A DNA stretch of 64,000 nt from Brevibacterium sp. XM4083 (GCF_006489205.2 NZ_VFYR02000002.1:1-64000), one strand, 5' to 3'. Counted from the first letter of the stretch, positions 16,043 through 24,684 are shown. Notes: generated by a model from the sequence alone, not told the origin. Made by a program: numbers and translations.

Positions 16043-17125
16043 ATGGACATCGCACAGGTCTCAGCAGCGCGCATGATCGCCCTGGGCCTGGTCGGTGCTT
16101 CCGGTGATGATCCCGCCGAGGTGGTCCGCAGCCTGGCGTGCGTGCAGGCCCAAGCGCTTCCCGGTGCGCTGGTCTCGGTGGCGCTGCGCACCGCCTCGCA
16201 GTCCCTGCCCGCCGTGCGCGCGGCGATCGAAAGCGGTGCGGTCGTGCGGACGTGGACGCAGCGGGGCACGATCCACCTCGCCGCCGCCGAGGACGTCGGC
16301 GGGATCCTCGCCCTCACCGCACCGCGGCTGATGCGGTCCCAGACTGCGCGCCGCGACCACTTCGGGGTGAGCGAGGCGATGCTCGAGGATGCCGCCGTGC
16401 TCGCCGAGTCGGCGATCTCCGCGCGCGGGCCGCTGAGCCGGGAGGACCTCCTCGCCGAGTTCGCCCCGCTCATGGACGGGATCGCCGAGGCGGATGCCTA
16501 CGGGCGCGAACGCTACCTCATCACGACACTGGCGATGCAGGGCATCCTCGTCCAATCCGGGTTCGCCGCCGGCAGCCAGGAACTCGCCTTTGTCCTGCGT
16601 GATCGCAGCGCCGACGCTGTCGTCGACAGCGAGGCGGCCCTGCGCGACTGGCTGCGCCGCTACGTCCTCAGTCACGGACCGGTGACCGTCGATGATGCTG
16701 CCCGCTGGACCGGTCTGCCGAAGACGCCGATCCGGGCCGCGCTGCGAGACCTCGTCGACGACGGTTCGATCGTCACGACGACCATCGGCGAGCGCGAGCA
16801 CGTGCAGGCCCCTGACCTCGACGACCGCCTGGGCGTTTGGGAGGACGAGGCCCGGACGCTCAGGCTCCTGCCCGGCTTCGACGAACTCATCCTCGGGTAC
16901 AAGGATCGCAGCCAGACGCTCGCCCCCGTCCACGAGAAGGCGGTGGTGCCCGGGGGCAACGGCATGTTCAAGAACACCGTCATCACCGACACCCGCGCCC
17001 GCGGAACGTGGAAGCGCTCCCCGCGGAAGACCGGACCGAAGGTGCTCATCGAGCCGTTCGCGGGTGAGAGCATCGACGTCGAACGCGCCGAGGCGGCGGC
17101 ACACACCCACCCGGCATTCGGCTGA
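16043..17125 (+). CDS. Winged-helix DNA glycosylase-like protein (HTH_42/AlkZ superfamily)
   Basis: 360 aa. The N-terminus has CVQAQALPGAL with Gln35-x-Gln37, the QxQ motif used for catalysis by AlkZ/YcaQ interstrand-crosslink glycosylases. Tandem winged-helix elements follow (VRTWTQRGTIHLAAAEDV; a second at 205-240, LSHGPVTVDDAARWTGLPKTPIRAAL). The C-terminal half carries LLPGFDELILGYKDRSQTL and GGNGMFKNTVITDTRARGTWKR, conserved in HTH_42 proteins. Likely unhooks alkylated or crosslinked bases, but specificity is unknown. The gene appears leaderless. A 24-nt repeat array follows its stop. Confidence 0.85.
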   Translation: MDIAQVSAARMIALGLVGASGDDPAEVVRSLACVQAQALPGALVSVALRTASQSLPAVRAAIESGAVVRTWTQRGTIHLAAAEDVGGILALTAPRLMRSQTARRDHFGVSEAMLEDAAVLAESAISARGPLSREDLLAEFAPLMDGIAEADAYGRERYLITTLAMQGILVQSGFAAGSQELAFVLRDRSADAVVDSEAALRDWLRRYVLSHGPVTVDDAARWTGLPKTPIRAALRDLVDDGSIVTTTIGEREHVQAPDLDDRLGVWEDEARTLRLLPGFDELILGYKDRSQTLAPVHEKAVVPGGNGMFKNTVITDTRARGTWKRSPRKTGPKVLIEPFAGESIDVERAEAAAHTHPAFG

Positions 17126-17143
17126 GCGAACGGCGGGGGAGAC

Positions 17144-17239
17144 GGCATGCGCGGCGGCACGGGGCACGGCCTGCGCGGCGGCGCAGAGAATGACCTGCGC
17201 GGCGGCGCAGGGAACGGCCTGCGCGGCGGCACGGGAGAG
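17144..17239. repeat. Four tandem 24-nt GC-rich units
   Basis: Units near GGCCTGCGCGGCGGCGCAGAG... start at 17144, 17168, 17192 and 17216. The array begins 18 nt after the AlkZ-like stop and ends 35 nt before the next start codon. Confidence 0.8.
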
Positions 17240-17274
17240 TTCGCGTCGGAGAATCTACGCGTGAGGAGGCGCAC

Positions 17275-18192
17275 ATGAGACTGGGGATCATCGTCAATCC
17301 GCTCCACGCGCGCACGCACCGCACCCATCACCGGCTTGTCACCCTGCTCGCACGCCTCCACGTCCGGTACCGAACGGTGTCGACGTCGGCCGTCCGGCCG
17401 GGTGCCGAGCAGGCCCGTGAGCTGGCGGACTGGGGCGCCGAGGCAGTCGTCGTCCTCGGCGGCGACGGCACGCTCCGGGCGGCCGCCCCGACCCTGGCGA
17501 TCGCGGATCTGCCGACGCTCGTCATCCCGACGGGAACGGCGAACGTGTTCAGTCGGGCGCTCGGCGTGCCGAACGCCCGCGCCGGCCTCGCCCTCTGCGA
17601 GGAGTATCTCCTCGGAGCGGCGACGACGACGGGCGTGCCGATCAGCCTCGCCGAGGGCTTCGATGTCGACGGCGCGCACCGCCACGAGCACTTCCTCTCC
17701 CTGGCCGGGATCGGCGGCGATGCCCGCGCCGTCGCCGGTCACCGGCGGGAATGGGGCCTGCTCGGCTATGCCCGCGGGGCCTTCGGCGCGCTCTTCGCGC
17801 CTCAGATGGAGGCGCGGATCGATGGGGAGGCGCTGCGCGTCTGGTCGGTCATGGGAGCGAAGGCCGCCCGCCCGGCCGGGCCGATCCCGGTGTTCCCCGG
17901 CGCCGAGGTGACCGGTGAGGACCTCGAATTCCTCGCGGTCGTCCTCGCCGCCGACTCACCCGTGAGCCGGGTGGGAGCATGGGCGGGCATCGGCACGGCC
18001 TGCGTGCGGGGGCACCCCGAACGCGACGAGGACATGCGCTACTGGACGGCGCGATCGGCCCGGATCTCCGTCGCCGAACCCGCGCCGGTCCACCTCGACG
18101 GGGACCATCTCGGCGAGTTCAGCTCACTGCGGATGAGCACCGGAGATCTGCTCCTCGACGTCGTCGTGCCGGCGGCACACGCAATCGACTGA
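17275..18192 (+). CDS. Diacylglycerol/sphingosine kinase-family protein
   Basis: 305 aa. N-terminal DAGK catalytic domain: GIIVNPLHARTH at the start and the nucleotide-binding GGDGT at 62-66, followed by LVIPTGTANVFSRALG. The C-terminal part ends with a VHLDGDHLGE segment, the usual second-lobe motif in bacterial lipid kinases such as DgkB/YegS. Likely phosphorylates a lipid such as diacylglycerol at the membrane; the exact substrate cannot be assigned. The ATG has GAGGAG upstream, just after the repeat array. Confidence 0.88.
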   Translation: MRLGIIVNPLHARTHRTHHRLVTLLARLHVRYRTVSTSAVRPGAEQARELADWGAEAVVVLGGDGTLRAAAPTLAIADLPTLVIPTGTANVFSRALGVPNARAGLALCEEYLLGAATTTGVPISLAEGFDVDGAHRHEHFLSLAGIGGDARAVAGHRREWGLLGYARGAFGALFAPQMEARIDGEALRVWSVMGAKAARPAGPIPVFPGAEVTGEDLEFLAVVLAADSPVSRVGAWAGIGTACVRGHPERDEDMRYWTARSARISVAEPAPVHLDGDHLGEFSSLRMSTGDLLLDVVVPAAHAID

Positions 18193-18214
18193 CGCTCCTG
18201 CCGGCAGCCCGAAC

Positions 18215-19867
18215 CTACCGGCGCCGGCGCGAGGTGCCGAAGATCCCGCGGGCGATCTCCCGGGCCGCCGTGCGAGTGAACTGCTTGAACGCCGAGGAGT
18301 TGACGACCTGCGAGAAGAGGTTGTCGTCCTTCTTCTCCGCCTTCGGGTTCTGCTCCCGCGGGGCCCGGGCTCCCTCCTCGGGGAACGGGACTCTGTCGGA
18401 ACCGCTGCCGGCGTCGCCGCCGGCAGTCGGAGACTCGGCAGTCGAGGACCCGCCTGCTGGCGACCCAGCTGTCTGTGACCCGGCCGTCTGCGAGGCTTCG
18501 GCCTCCTGCTCGGCGGCACCCGCTTCGAGGCGCTTCGTGAGGATCTCCCGCGCCGACTCGTTGTCGATCGCAGTCCCGTACTTCTTCTGCTGGTCAGACG
18601 CCGCGACGGCGGCCTTGATCTCGTCCTCGCTCATCGGGCCGATCTTCGACTCGGGAGCCCGCACCCGCGTCGCCGCCACGGGAGTCGGCGCGCCGTCGGG
18701 ATCCATGACGGTGACGACGGCCTCGCCGATGCCGAGCGAGGTGAGCAGCGATTCGAGGTCGTAGTCGGACTTCGGGAACGTCGCGACCGTCGCCTTGAGC
18801 GCTTTCGCGTCGTTGGGCGTGTGCGCCCGCAGCTGATGCTGGATCCGGGAGCCGAGCTGCGCGAGCACGTCCTCGGGGACGTCCTTCGGCGTCTGGGTGA
18901 CGAAGAAGACGCCGACGCCCTTCGACCGGATGAGGCGCACGGTCTGCGTCACCGATTCGAGGAACGCCTTCGAGGCATCGGCGAAGAGGAGGTGGGCTTC
19001 GTCGAAGAAGAAGACGAGCGCGGGCTTGTCGGCATCGCCGATCTCGGGCAGATCCTGGAAGAGATCGGCGAGCAGCCACATGAGGAACGTCGAGAACAGC
19101 GCGGGGGACTGGTTGAGCTTCTGCAGCTCGAGCACGGAGACGATGCCGGCCCCGCTGTCGTCGACGCGGAGGAGATCGGCGGTGTCGAACTCTGGTTCGC
19201 CGAAGAAGACGTCGCCGCCCTGGGCGGAGAGTTCGGCGATCTTGCGCAGGATCACCCCGACCGTCGCCTTCGACGCCCCGCCGATGCCTTCGAGCTCGGC
19301 CTTGCCCTCATCGGAGGTGAGGTAGGTGAGGACCGCGCGGAGGTCGGAGAGGTCGAGGAGGGCGAGCCCGGCCTTGTCGGCGTAGTGGAAGACGAGGGAG
19401 AGCACCGACTCCTGGGTGTCGTTGAGCTCGAGCACCTTCGACAGGAGGATCGGTCCGAACGAGGTGACGGTCGCACGGATCGGGGTGCCGAGCCCGGAAT
19501 CGCCGAGGGTGTAGAACTCCGTCGGGTTCGCCGCCGGGTCCCACTCCTGTCCCGCGGCCTCGAGTCGCTTCGTCAGCTTCTCCGAGGCGACGCCGGGCGC
19601 GCCGATGCCGGAGAGATCGCCCTTGATGTCGGAGGCGAAGACCGGGACCCCGGCCTTCGAGAGCTGCTCGGCGAGCACCTGGAGGGTCACGGTCTTGCCC
19701 GTGCCGGTGGCCCCGGCGACGAGGCCGTGGCGGTTGAGCATCCCCAGGGGGATCGCGATGGGAACGTCGGGAGCAGGGGTCTCCCCGTCGAGCGCCACCC
19801 CCAGTTCGAGGGTGGCGCCGTCGAAGGTGTATCCGTCTTTGAGCGTGGTCATCGCCTCAGTCGTCAT
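18215..19867 (-). CDS. HerA-like helicase/ATPase (DUF853)
   Basis: 550 aa. Walker A GATGTGKT at 52-59, Walker B LVFFFDEAHLLF around 294-305, plus SKGVGVFFVTQTPKDVPEDVLAQLGSRIQHQLRA, the conserved C-terminal core of HerA/FtsK-like DUF853 ATPases. A low-complexity Gly/Ser/Thr/Ala stretch (about 445-490) links to a basic C-terminus (FGTSRRRR). These proteins are assumed to be DNA translocases or helicases. The ATG overlaps the pdxT stop by 11 nt and has GAGGA 7 nt upstream, so herA is the third gene of a coupled pdxS-pdxT-herA operon, an unexpected partner. Confidence 0.88.
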   Translation of the reverse strand: MTTEAMTTLKDGYTFDGATLELGVALDGETPAPDVPIAIPLGMLNRHGLVAGATGTGKTVTLQVLAEQLSKAGVPVFASDIKGDLSGIGAPGVASEKLTKRLEAAGQEWDPAANPTEFYTLGDSGLGTPIRATVTSFGPILLSKVLELNDTQESVLSLVFHYADKAGLALLDLSDLRAVLTYLTSDEGKAELEGIGGASKATVGVILRKIAELSAQGGDVFFGEPEFDTADLLRVDDSGAGIVSVLELQKLNQSPALFSTFLMWLLADLFQDLPEIGDADKPALVFFFDEAHLLFADASKAFLESVTQTVRLIRSKGVGVFFVTQTPKDVPEDVLAQLGSRIQHQLRAHTPNDAKALKATVATFPKSDYDLESLLTSLGIGEAVVTVMDPDGAPTPVAATRVRAPESKIGPMSEDEIKAAVAASDQQKKYGTAIDNESAREILTKRLEAGAAEQEAEASQTAGSQTAGSPAGGSSTAESPTAGGDAGSGSDRVPFPEEGARAPREQNPKAEKKDDNLFSQVVNSSAFKQFTRTAAREIARGIFGTSRRRR

Positions 19868-20438
19868 GGCCCAATCCTCGCACGAACTCGGCGTGGAGTC
19901 TCGTGTCCGGACCCAACTCGGGGTGGAAGCTCGCCCCCCACACCGAACCCTGCCGGACGAGGACCGGACGTCCGTGATGCGTCGCGAGCACCTCGGCGCT
20001 TCCCGTCTCGACGATCTGCGGTGCCCGGATGAACGTGCCGTCGAAGTCCGGGGCCATCCCTGTGATCGTCAGCGGCGCGACGAAGGATTCGCGCTGCCGG
20101 CCGTAGGCATTGCGGGCCACGGTGACATCGAGCCCGCCGAGGCGGTCGAAGCCGGAGAGCGAATCATCGGTGAGGCGGTCGGCGAGGAGGATGAGTCCCG
20201 CGCACGTGCCGAACGTCGGCAGACCTCCCCGGATCTCCTCGCCGAGGCGGCCGAAGAGTCCCGTGGGGGCGGCGAGGCGGACCATGGCGCTCGATTCCCC
20301 GCCGGGCAGGACGATGCCGTCGAGTCCGGCCAGATGGTCGGGGCGGGTGATCCTGCGGGTCTCGACCCCCAGGGAGCCGAGCACCGTGAGGTGCTCGCGG
20401 AACGCTCCCTGGAGGGCGAGGACGCCGACCGTCACCAT
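19857..20438 (-). CDS. pdxT: Pyridoxal 5'-phosphate synthase glutaminase subunit
   Basis: 193 aa. Class I glutaminase of the PdxST complex, releasing ammonia from glutamine for PLP synthesis. Catalytic Cys79 in [11 protein letters not shown]; His172 and Glu174 in [10 protein letters not shown]; the LPGGESSAM segment at 44-52 is the PdxT signature. The start overlaps the pdxS stop by 7 nt (ATGGTGA). Confidence 0.96.
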   Translation of the reverse strand: MVTVGVLALQGAFREHLTVLGSLGVETRRITRPDHLAGLDGIVLPGGESSAMVRLAAPTGLFGRLGEEIRGGLPTFGTCAGLILLADRLTDDSLSGFDRLGGLDVTVARNAYGRQRESFVAPLTITGMAPDFDGTFIRAPQIVETGSAEVLATHHGRPVLVRQGSVWGASFHPELGPDTRLHAEFVRGLGHDD

Positions 20439-21313
20439 CCGCGCTCGGCGAGGCGGTGCGGGGCGGGGACGTCGCCGACGTTGATGCCGACCATCGCCTC
20501 GCCGAGACCGCGGGAGGCGGCGGCGACGGCGGCGGGGTCGTCGTAGTGCGTCGTCGCCTCGACGATCGCCCGGGCGCGGGCCTCGGGGTTGCCGGACTTG
20601 AAGATGCCGGAGCCGACGAACACGCCGTCGGCGCCGAGCTGCATCATCATCGCGGCATCGGCCGGGGTGGCGATGCCGCCGGCGACGAAGGTGACAACCG
20701 GCAGGCGGCCGAGCGAGGCGACCTGCTTGACGAGCGGGTAGGGGGCGGCGATCTCCTTGGCCGCGACGTAGAGCTCGTCCTCGCTCTTGGCGCCGAGGGC
20801 GCGGATCTCGGAGTTGATCGTGCGCAGGTGGCGCATCGCCTCGGAGACGTCACCGGTGCCGGCTTCGCCCTTCGACCGGATCATCGACGCGCCTTCGGTG
20901 ATGCGACGCAGCGCCTCGCCGAGGTTCGTCGCCCCGCAGACGAAGGGGACCTGGAAGACGGACTTGTCGATGTGGTTGACGTAGTCGGCGGGGGAGAGGA
21001 CCTCGGACTCGTCGATGTAGTCGACGCCGAGGGTCTCGAGGATCTGCGCCTCGACGAAGTGGCCGATGCGGGCCTTGGCCATGACCGGGATCGACACGGC
21101 GCCGATGATCGATTCGATGAGGTCGGGATCGCTCATCCGGGCCACCCCGCCCTGCGCGCGGATGTCCGCGGGCACCCGTTCGAGTGCCATGACCGCCGAG
21201 GCGCCCGCGGCCTCGGCGATGCGCGCCTGCTCCTCGTTGACGACGTCCATGATGACGCCGCCCTTGAGCATCTGGGCGAGTCCGGTGTTGAGCAGAGTCT
21301 GAGTCTCGGTCAT
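20432..21313 (-). CDS. pdxS: Pyridoxal 5'-phosphate synthase lyase subunit
   Basis: 293 aa from ATG 21313 ([19 protein letters not shown]). TIM-barrel synthase that assembles PLP from ribose 5-phosphate, glyceraldehyde 3-phosphate and ammonia supplied by PdxT. Nearly full conservation is visible: [48 protein letters not shown] segment, and [27 protein letters not shown]. The frame stays open 37 codons upstream but that part is not conserved. Divergent from pdxR, its likely regulator. Confidence 0.97.
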   Translation of the reverse strand: MTETQTLLNTGLAQMLKGGVIMDVVNEEQARIAEAAGASAVMALERVPADIRAQGGVARMSDPDLIESIIGAVSIPVMAKARIGHFVEAQILETLGVDYIDESEVLSPADYVNHIDKSVFQVPFVCGATNLGEALRRITEGASMIRSKGEAGTGDVSEAMRHLRTINSEIRALGAKSEDELYVAAKEIAAPYPLVKQVASLGRLPVVTFVAGGIATPADAAMMMQLGADGVFVGSGIFKSGNPEARARAIVEATTHYDDPAAVAAASRGLGEAMVGINVGDVPAPHRLAERGW

Positions 21314-21438
21314 TGCTGGGCCTTCGTTCTCCGGCGCCGGAAAGCGGCGCTGTGGTGTCGTGACTGTCGTGTCGGACTGCGGTCGCCGTTCGTCGCAGAC
21401 GAGGTGTCGGCGTCGCGTCCTCAATCAGGCTAGAGCCG

Positions 21439-21495
21439 CCAGTGGCCTATTCGCAGAGCCAGAATCGCACGAGAGTTGTAGGCCAGTTTGGACTA
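21439..21495. promoter_or_regulatory. Candidate PdxR boxes between pdxS and pdxR
   Basis: CCAGTGGCCTA at 21439-21449 and CCAGTTTGGACTA at 21483-21495 are direct repeats matching the AGTGG(N)CTA core reported for PdxR of Corynebacterium glutamicum, as I recall it. A weaker half-copy (GCCAGAAT) lies at 21458-21465 between them. The second copy overlaps the pdxR -10 element. Confidence 0.5.
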
Positions 21496-21505
21496 TGATG
21501 GTGGG
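21494..21505 (+). promoter_or_regulatory. Leaderless-type -10 element of pdxR
   Basis: TATGAT (21494-21499), 6 nt, then ATG at 21506; no Shine-Dalgarno. It overlaps a candidate PdxR box, which suggests autoregulation. Confidence 0.55.
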
Positions 21506-22933
21506 ATGCCCGCTGCCTCCAGCCTGCCGCGCTCGACCCGCGAGTCCCTCGACATCGCCATCGACCACGGCTCACCCCTGCCCGACCAGATCGTCGCGGG
21601 CATCAGGAGCCTCGTCACCCGCGGGGAGCTGCGGCCGGGCGATCCGGTGCCCTCGAGTCGCCGACTCGCCGGTCATCTCGGCGTCTCCCGCGGCACGATC
21701 GAGACCGCGTACGCCCAGCTCGCCGTCGAAGGCTACCTGCTCACGCGCGAACGCGCCGCGACGATCGTCGACCCGGACCTGCCGACCGCCCTGCTGCGGC
21801 ACACGGACGTGCCCGCACCGCCGTCGGCTCCGCAGCGAGCGCCTCGGCGCCTCATCGACCTGCGTCCCGGCCACGGGGGTGACGATCCGCTGCGCGACCC
21901 GGCGTTCCGGCGGGCGTGGCGCGAGGCCCTCGACGTCGATCCCGGCGCGGTCGACCCGCTCGGCCAGCCGGGCACCCGGTGGGCGATCGCCGACCACCTG
22001 CGACTGCTGCGGGGGATGAGCGTCGACCCGCGCGACATCATCGTCACGAGCGGCTCCCGCGATGGGCTCCGCCTCCTCTTCGCCTCCGGGCTCGACGGGG
22101 CGATCGGCGTGGAGAACCCGGGATTCCCGGGTCTGCGGCTCGCGATGGCCGACCGCGAGCTCCTCGCCTTCGACGTCTCCACCGGGCTCGACGTCGACCG
22201 GCTCAAGGAGCTCGAGGGCCGGGTCGCGGCGGTCGTCGTCACTCCGAACCACCAGTTCCCCCACGGCGGGACGATGCCGGTGAGCACCCGCATCGCGCTG
22301 CTGACCTGGGCGGCCCGGGCCGGCGTCGTCGTCATCGAGGACGACTACGACAGCGAGGCCCGGCTCCAGCGCACCTCGGTGCCCACCCTCTACGATCTCG
22401 CCGGCTCCCTCGACCTCGACGTCGATGTCGTTCACATCGGAACGTTCTCCACCGTGCTCACCACGGCCGTGTCGACCGGGTACATCGTCGCCCGCGGCCG
22501 CCTCGGCGAGGCGATGAGCGCGGTGCGGACGTCGTGGGGTCCCGCGATCGCCCCGGTTCTGCAGAGCGCGATCGCCGCCTACCTGGAATCCGGTGGTCTG
22601 CGACGTCGGATCGCCCGGGGGCGGCGACGTCTGCGGGCCGCCGAGGCGGTCGTCGCCGAGGCCGGTGCGATCCCCGGACTCGTCCACGAGGGGCGCACCC
22701 TCGTCATCGAGACCGACGCGGACGGGGCGCAGACGCTGCTGCGGGAGCTCGAGGGCAGGGGCATCCGCGTCGCCTCGCTCGCCGCGGGCTGGAGCGGGGA
22801 CAGCGCGGTGCGCCACGGCATCGTCATCGCCCACTCGAACGTCGAGGCGACCGTGCTCCGGTCGGTCCTCGGACTCATTCAGAGCCTCAGCGGCGAGCAT
22901 CGTGAGCCGGTGGCCAGTAGGATCGAACCATGA
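21506..22933 (+). CDS. pdxR: MocR-type transcriptional regulator, PdxR-like
   Basis: 475 aa. N-terminal GntR winged helix (about 20-85: IRSLVTRGELRPGDPVPSSRRLAGHLGVSRGTIETAYAQLAVEGYL) joined to a fold-type-I aminotransferase-like domain (PNHQFPHGGTMP, VVVIEDDYDSEARL). The position where MocR proteins carry the PLP Schiff-base lysine (usually GTFSK) reads GTFST, with Thr316 and no adjacent Lys. Divergent from pdxST, which it probably activates when PLP is low. ATG 21506 is chosen because of the leaderless -10; an in-frame TTG at 21488 is less likely. It overlaps the next gene by 4 nt. Confidence 0.88.
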   Translation: MPAASSLPRSTRESLDIAIDHGSPLPDQIVAGIRSLVTRGELRPGDPVPSSRRLAGHLGVSRGTIETAYAQLAVEGYLLTRERAATIVDPDLPTALLRHTDVPAPPSAPQRAPRRLIDLRPGHGGDDPLRDPAFRRAWREALDVDPGAVDPLGQPGTRWAIADHLRLLRGMSVDPRDIIVTSGSRDGLRLLFASGLDGAIGVENPGFPGLRLAMADRELLAFDVSTGLDVDRLKELEGRVAAVVVTPNHQFPHGGTMPVSTRIALLTWAARAGVVVIEDDYDSEARLQRTSVPTLYDLAGSLDLDVDVVHIGTFSTVLTTAVSTGYIVARGRLGEAMSAVRTSWGPAIAPVLQSAIAAYLESGGLRRRIARGRRRLRAAEAVVAEAGAIPGLVHEGRTLVIETDADGAQTLLRELEGRGIRVASLAAGWSGDSAVRHGIVIAHSNVEATVLRSVLGLIQSLSGEHREPVASRIEP

Positions 22934-23304
22934 GGAAATCCGCCTATGTCATCGACGGAATCGTCAAGCTGCTGCTCGCGGCCGTTCTCGTCATCTTCCT
23001 TCCCGGCCTCGGGTCGTTCTTCCTCGTTCCGGCGTGGATCATCATCACCGCGGCGGTCCTGCTCTTCCTCAGCTCGGCCACGGAGATCTCCTACGGAGTG
23101 AGCAAGGGGGCGACGACCTATCTGCGCCACATCATCATCGCCGATGTCGTCATCGTCGGCGCGGCCGTCCTCGGAATCGTCCTCGCCACGCTCGGCAATC
23201 CGGCCGGTGGGTTCATCTGGTTCGGCCTCATCGCCCTCGCCTCGCTCGCCATCGCCGTCGTCTTCACGACGGGCGCGAACGGGCCCGACTTCGGCAAGGA
23301 CTGA
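22930..23304 (+). CDS. Small four-helix membrane protein coupled to pdxR
   Basis: 124 aa, family not recognised. About four hydrophobic segments: 10-30, 33-50, 68-88 and 94-113. Ends with the short polar tail TTGANGPDFGKD. Its ATG overlaps the pdxR stop (ATGA), so the two are co-translated. It has no motif of a known transporter family. A link to vitamin B6 uptake or sensing is suggested only by position. Confidence 0.75.
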   Translation: MRKSAYVIDGIVKLLLAAVLVIFLPGLGSFFLVPAWIIITAAVLLFLSSATEISYGVSKGATTYLRHIIIADVVIVGAAVLGIVLATLGNPAGGFIWFGLIALASLAIAVVFTTGANGPDFGKD

Positions 23305-23487
23305 ACGCCGCGTGCCCGGCCGCGCCTGCGTGCGACGGGCACACTCCGACATCCTCGATCAAGCGCCGGTGCCGATGGCAGGCCCGCTAACCGCACTCCC
23401 GCGTGATCGAAAGACTCGGCGCACAAGCAACCGCCGGCCGTGCCTGGTGACAGCGGCGCGAGGCAGCAGGACGCGACCGTGTGCAGG

Positions 23488-24162
23488 TCAGCGGTTGAAC
23501 GCGATCGCGGCGGCGAAGCCGGCGGGTATGCCCTCGCGCAGGTCGTGGATGTCGACGTCGGGGTGCGGAGAATCGGGTGTCTCACCGGCACCGATGTAAT
23601 CCATTCCGGGGTCGCGGGCCAGTCCCGTGCTCAGCGCCTTGAGGAAGGCCTCCTTCCGCGCCCACACCCGCACGAAGGCGGCCGCGAGGTCGTCGGCGCC
23701 GAGCGCAGCGAGCTCGTCGCGCTCACGCGGATGGAGCAGGCCGGCGGCCTCGGCGGCGACGTCGTGATCGGGGATCGCCTCGAGGTCGAGGCCGATAGGG
23801 TCGGTGGAGACGGCGACGAGGACGAGGCGACGGGCTCGGGTGATGGAGAACTCGACGTCGTCGACGCGCGGTTTGCCCGCCGAATCGAGGCGGATCTCGA
23901 TCCCGGCGGGATCGGCTTCGAGCACGGCGCCGAGGACGTGCCGGAGCACCACTCGTCCGGCGGACCAGGTCGCTGCGGTCTCGGGTTCGAACTCCGCGGC
24001 GTAGTTGCGCTCCTGCGCGGTGAGCACGGAATCGTCCGTGCGCGCCCACGCGGCGGGGCCTGCCGTGTCGGCGAGGACGAGGGTGGCGGGCAGATCGGTG
24101 CGCAGGACGGTGAAGTCCGGGTGCATCGGCAAGTCGGAGGGGGAGAGGGGATCGGAGGGCAC
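23488..24162 (-). CDS. 4'-phosphopantetheinyl transferase superfamily protein
   Basis: 224 aa from GTG 24162, 2 nt after the LapA-domain gene; ATG 24126 (212 aa) is an alternative. Sfp/AcpT-type motifs are present: GLDLEAI (metal-binding Asp and Glu) at about 130 and WARKEAFLKALSTGLA around 178-193. Such enzymes move phosphopantetheine from CoA to carrier proteins. No PKS, NRPS or acyl-carrier gene is in the window, so its partner is elsewhere. The 183 bp between this gene and the membrane-protein gene (23305-23487) shows nothing recognisable. Confidence 0.88.
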   Translation of the reverse strand: MPSDPLSPSDLPMHPDFTVLRTDLPATLVLADTAGPAAWARTDDSVLTAQERNYAAEFEPETAATWSAGRVVLRHVLGAVLEADPAGIEIRLDSAGKPRVDDVEFSITRARRLVLVAVSTDPIGLDLEAIPDHDVAAEAAGLLHPRERDELAALGADDLAAAFVRVWARKEAFLKALSTGLARDPGMDYIGAGETPDSPHPDVDIHDLREGIPAGFAAAIAFNR

Positions 24163-24164
24163 TG

Positions 24165-24641
24165 TCAGCGGCCCGTGGCCTTCTCGATCTTCTTGAGCCT
24201 GCGCCCGAGAACGAAGATCCGCACCGACCCGATGATCCCGGCGACGAGGATGCCGCCGATCGCGGCGAAGAGCATCGCCACGCCGAGCGGCAGCTGGAAC
24301 TGCCAGCCGAAGTACTGGAAGTCGGCGGGCACGTTGTTCTGCAGGATGAAGATGAGGAGGAGGACGACGATGACCGCGCCGAGGATGAGCGAGATCCACA
24401 TGCCCGCCGACATACCGCCGCTGCGGGCGGCCCCGCCCGCCGTGTCGCCGCGCATCTGTCCCTCACCGCGCACTGGAGTGCCGTCGCGATCGGCGATCTC
24501 GCGGCGACCGGCAGTCGCAGTGCCATCGGCTGCGGGCTGGCGAGCGGACGGGTCGTCGCCCTCGGCGCCGAGGAGCGCGTTGGTCTCGGCGAGCAGTTCG
24601 TCAGGCGTCTGGGCGCGTCCGCGGGGGTCTTGAGAACTCAT
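24165..24641 (-). CDS. LapA-domain (DUF1049) membrane protein
   Basis: 158 aa from ATG 24641 (MSSQDPRGRAQTP). A hydrophilic N-terminal half (1-75) precedes two membrane helices (about 80-98 and 118-140) separated by the LapA signature FILQNNVPADFQYFGWQFQLPLGVAM, then a basic tail VLGRRLKKIEKATGR. Related to the LPS-assembly protein A domain, but in a monoderm its role is unknown. The promoter is leaderless and overlaps a 16-bp inverted repeat that also covers the start codon. Confidence 0.8.
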   Translation of the reverse strand: MSSQDPRGRAQTPDELLAETNALLGAEGDDPSARQPAADGTATAGRREIADRDGTPVRGEGQMRGDTAGGAARSGGMSAGMWISLILGAVIVVLLLIFILQNNVPADFQYFGWQFQLPLGVAMLFAAIGGILVAGIIGSVRIFVLGRRLKKIEKATGR

Positions 24642-24674
24642 GGGGCCATCATAAACGCTGATGGCCCCATGAGT
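24636..24674. promoter_or_regulatory. 16-bp inverted repeat over the lapA-like promoter and start codon
   Basis: ACTCATGGGGCCATCA (24636-24651) is the perfect reverse complement of 24659-24674, with a 7-nt loop. On the minus strand the 3' arm contains a -10-like TATGAT (24648-24653) and the ATG (24639-24641) spaced by 6 nt. It can act as an icd terminator, an operator, or an RNA hairpin that hides the start codon in read-through mRNA. Confidence 0.6.
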
Positions 24675-24684
24675 CAGGGTGTCA

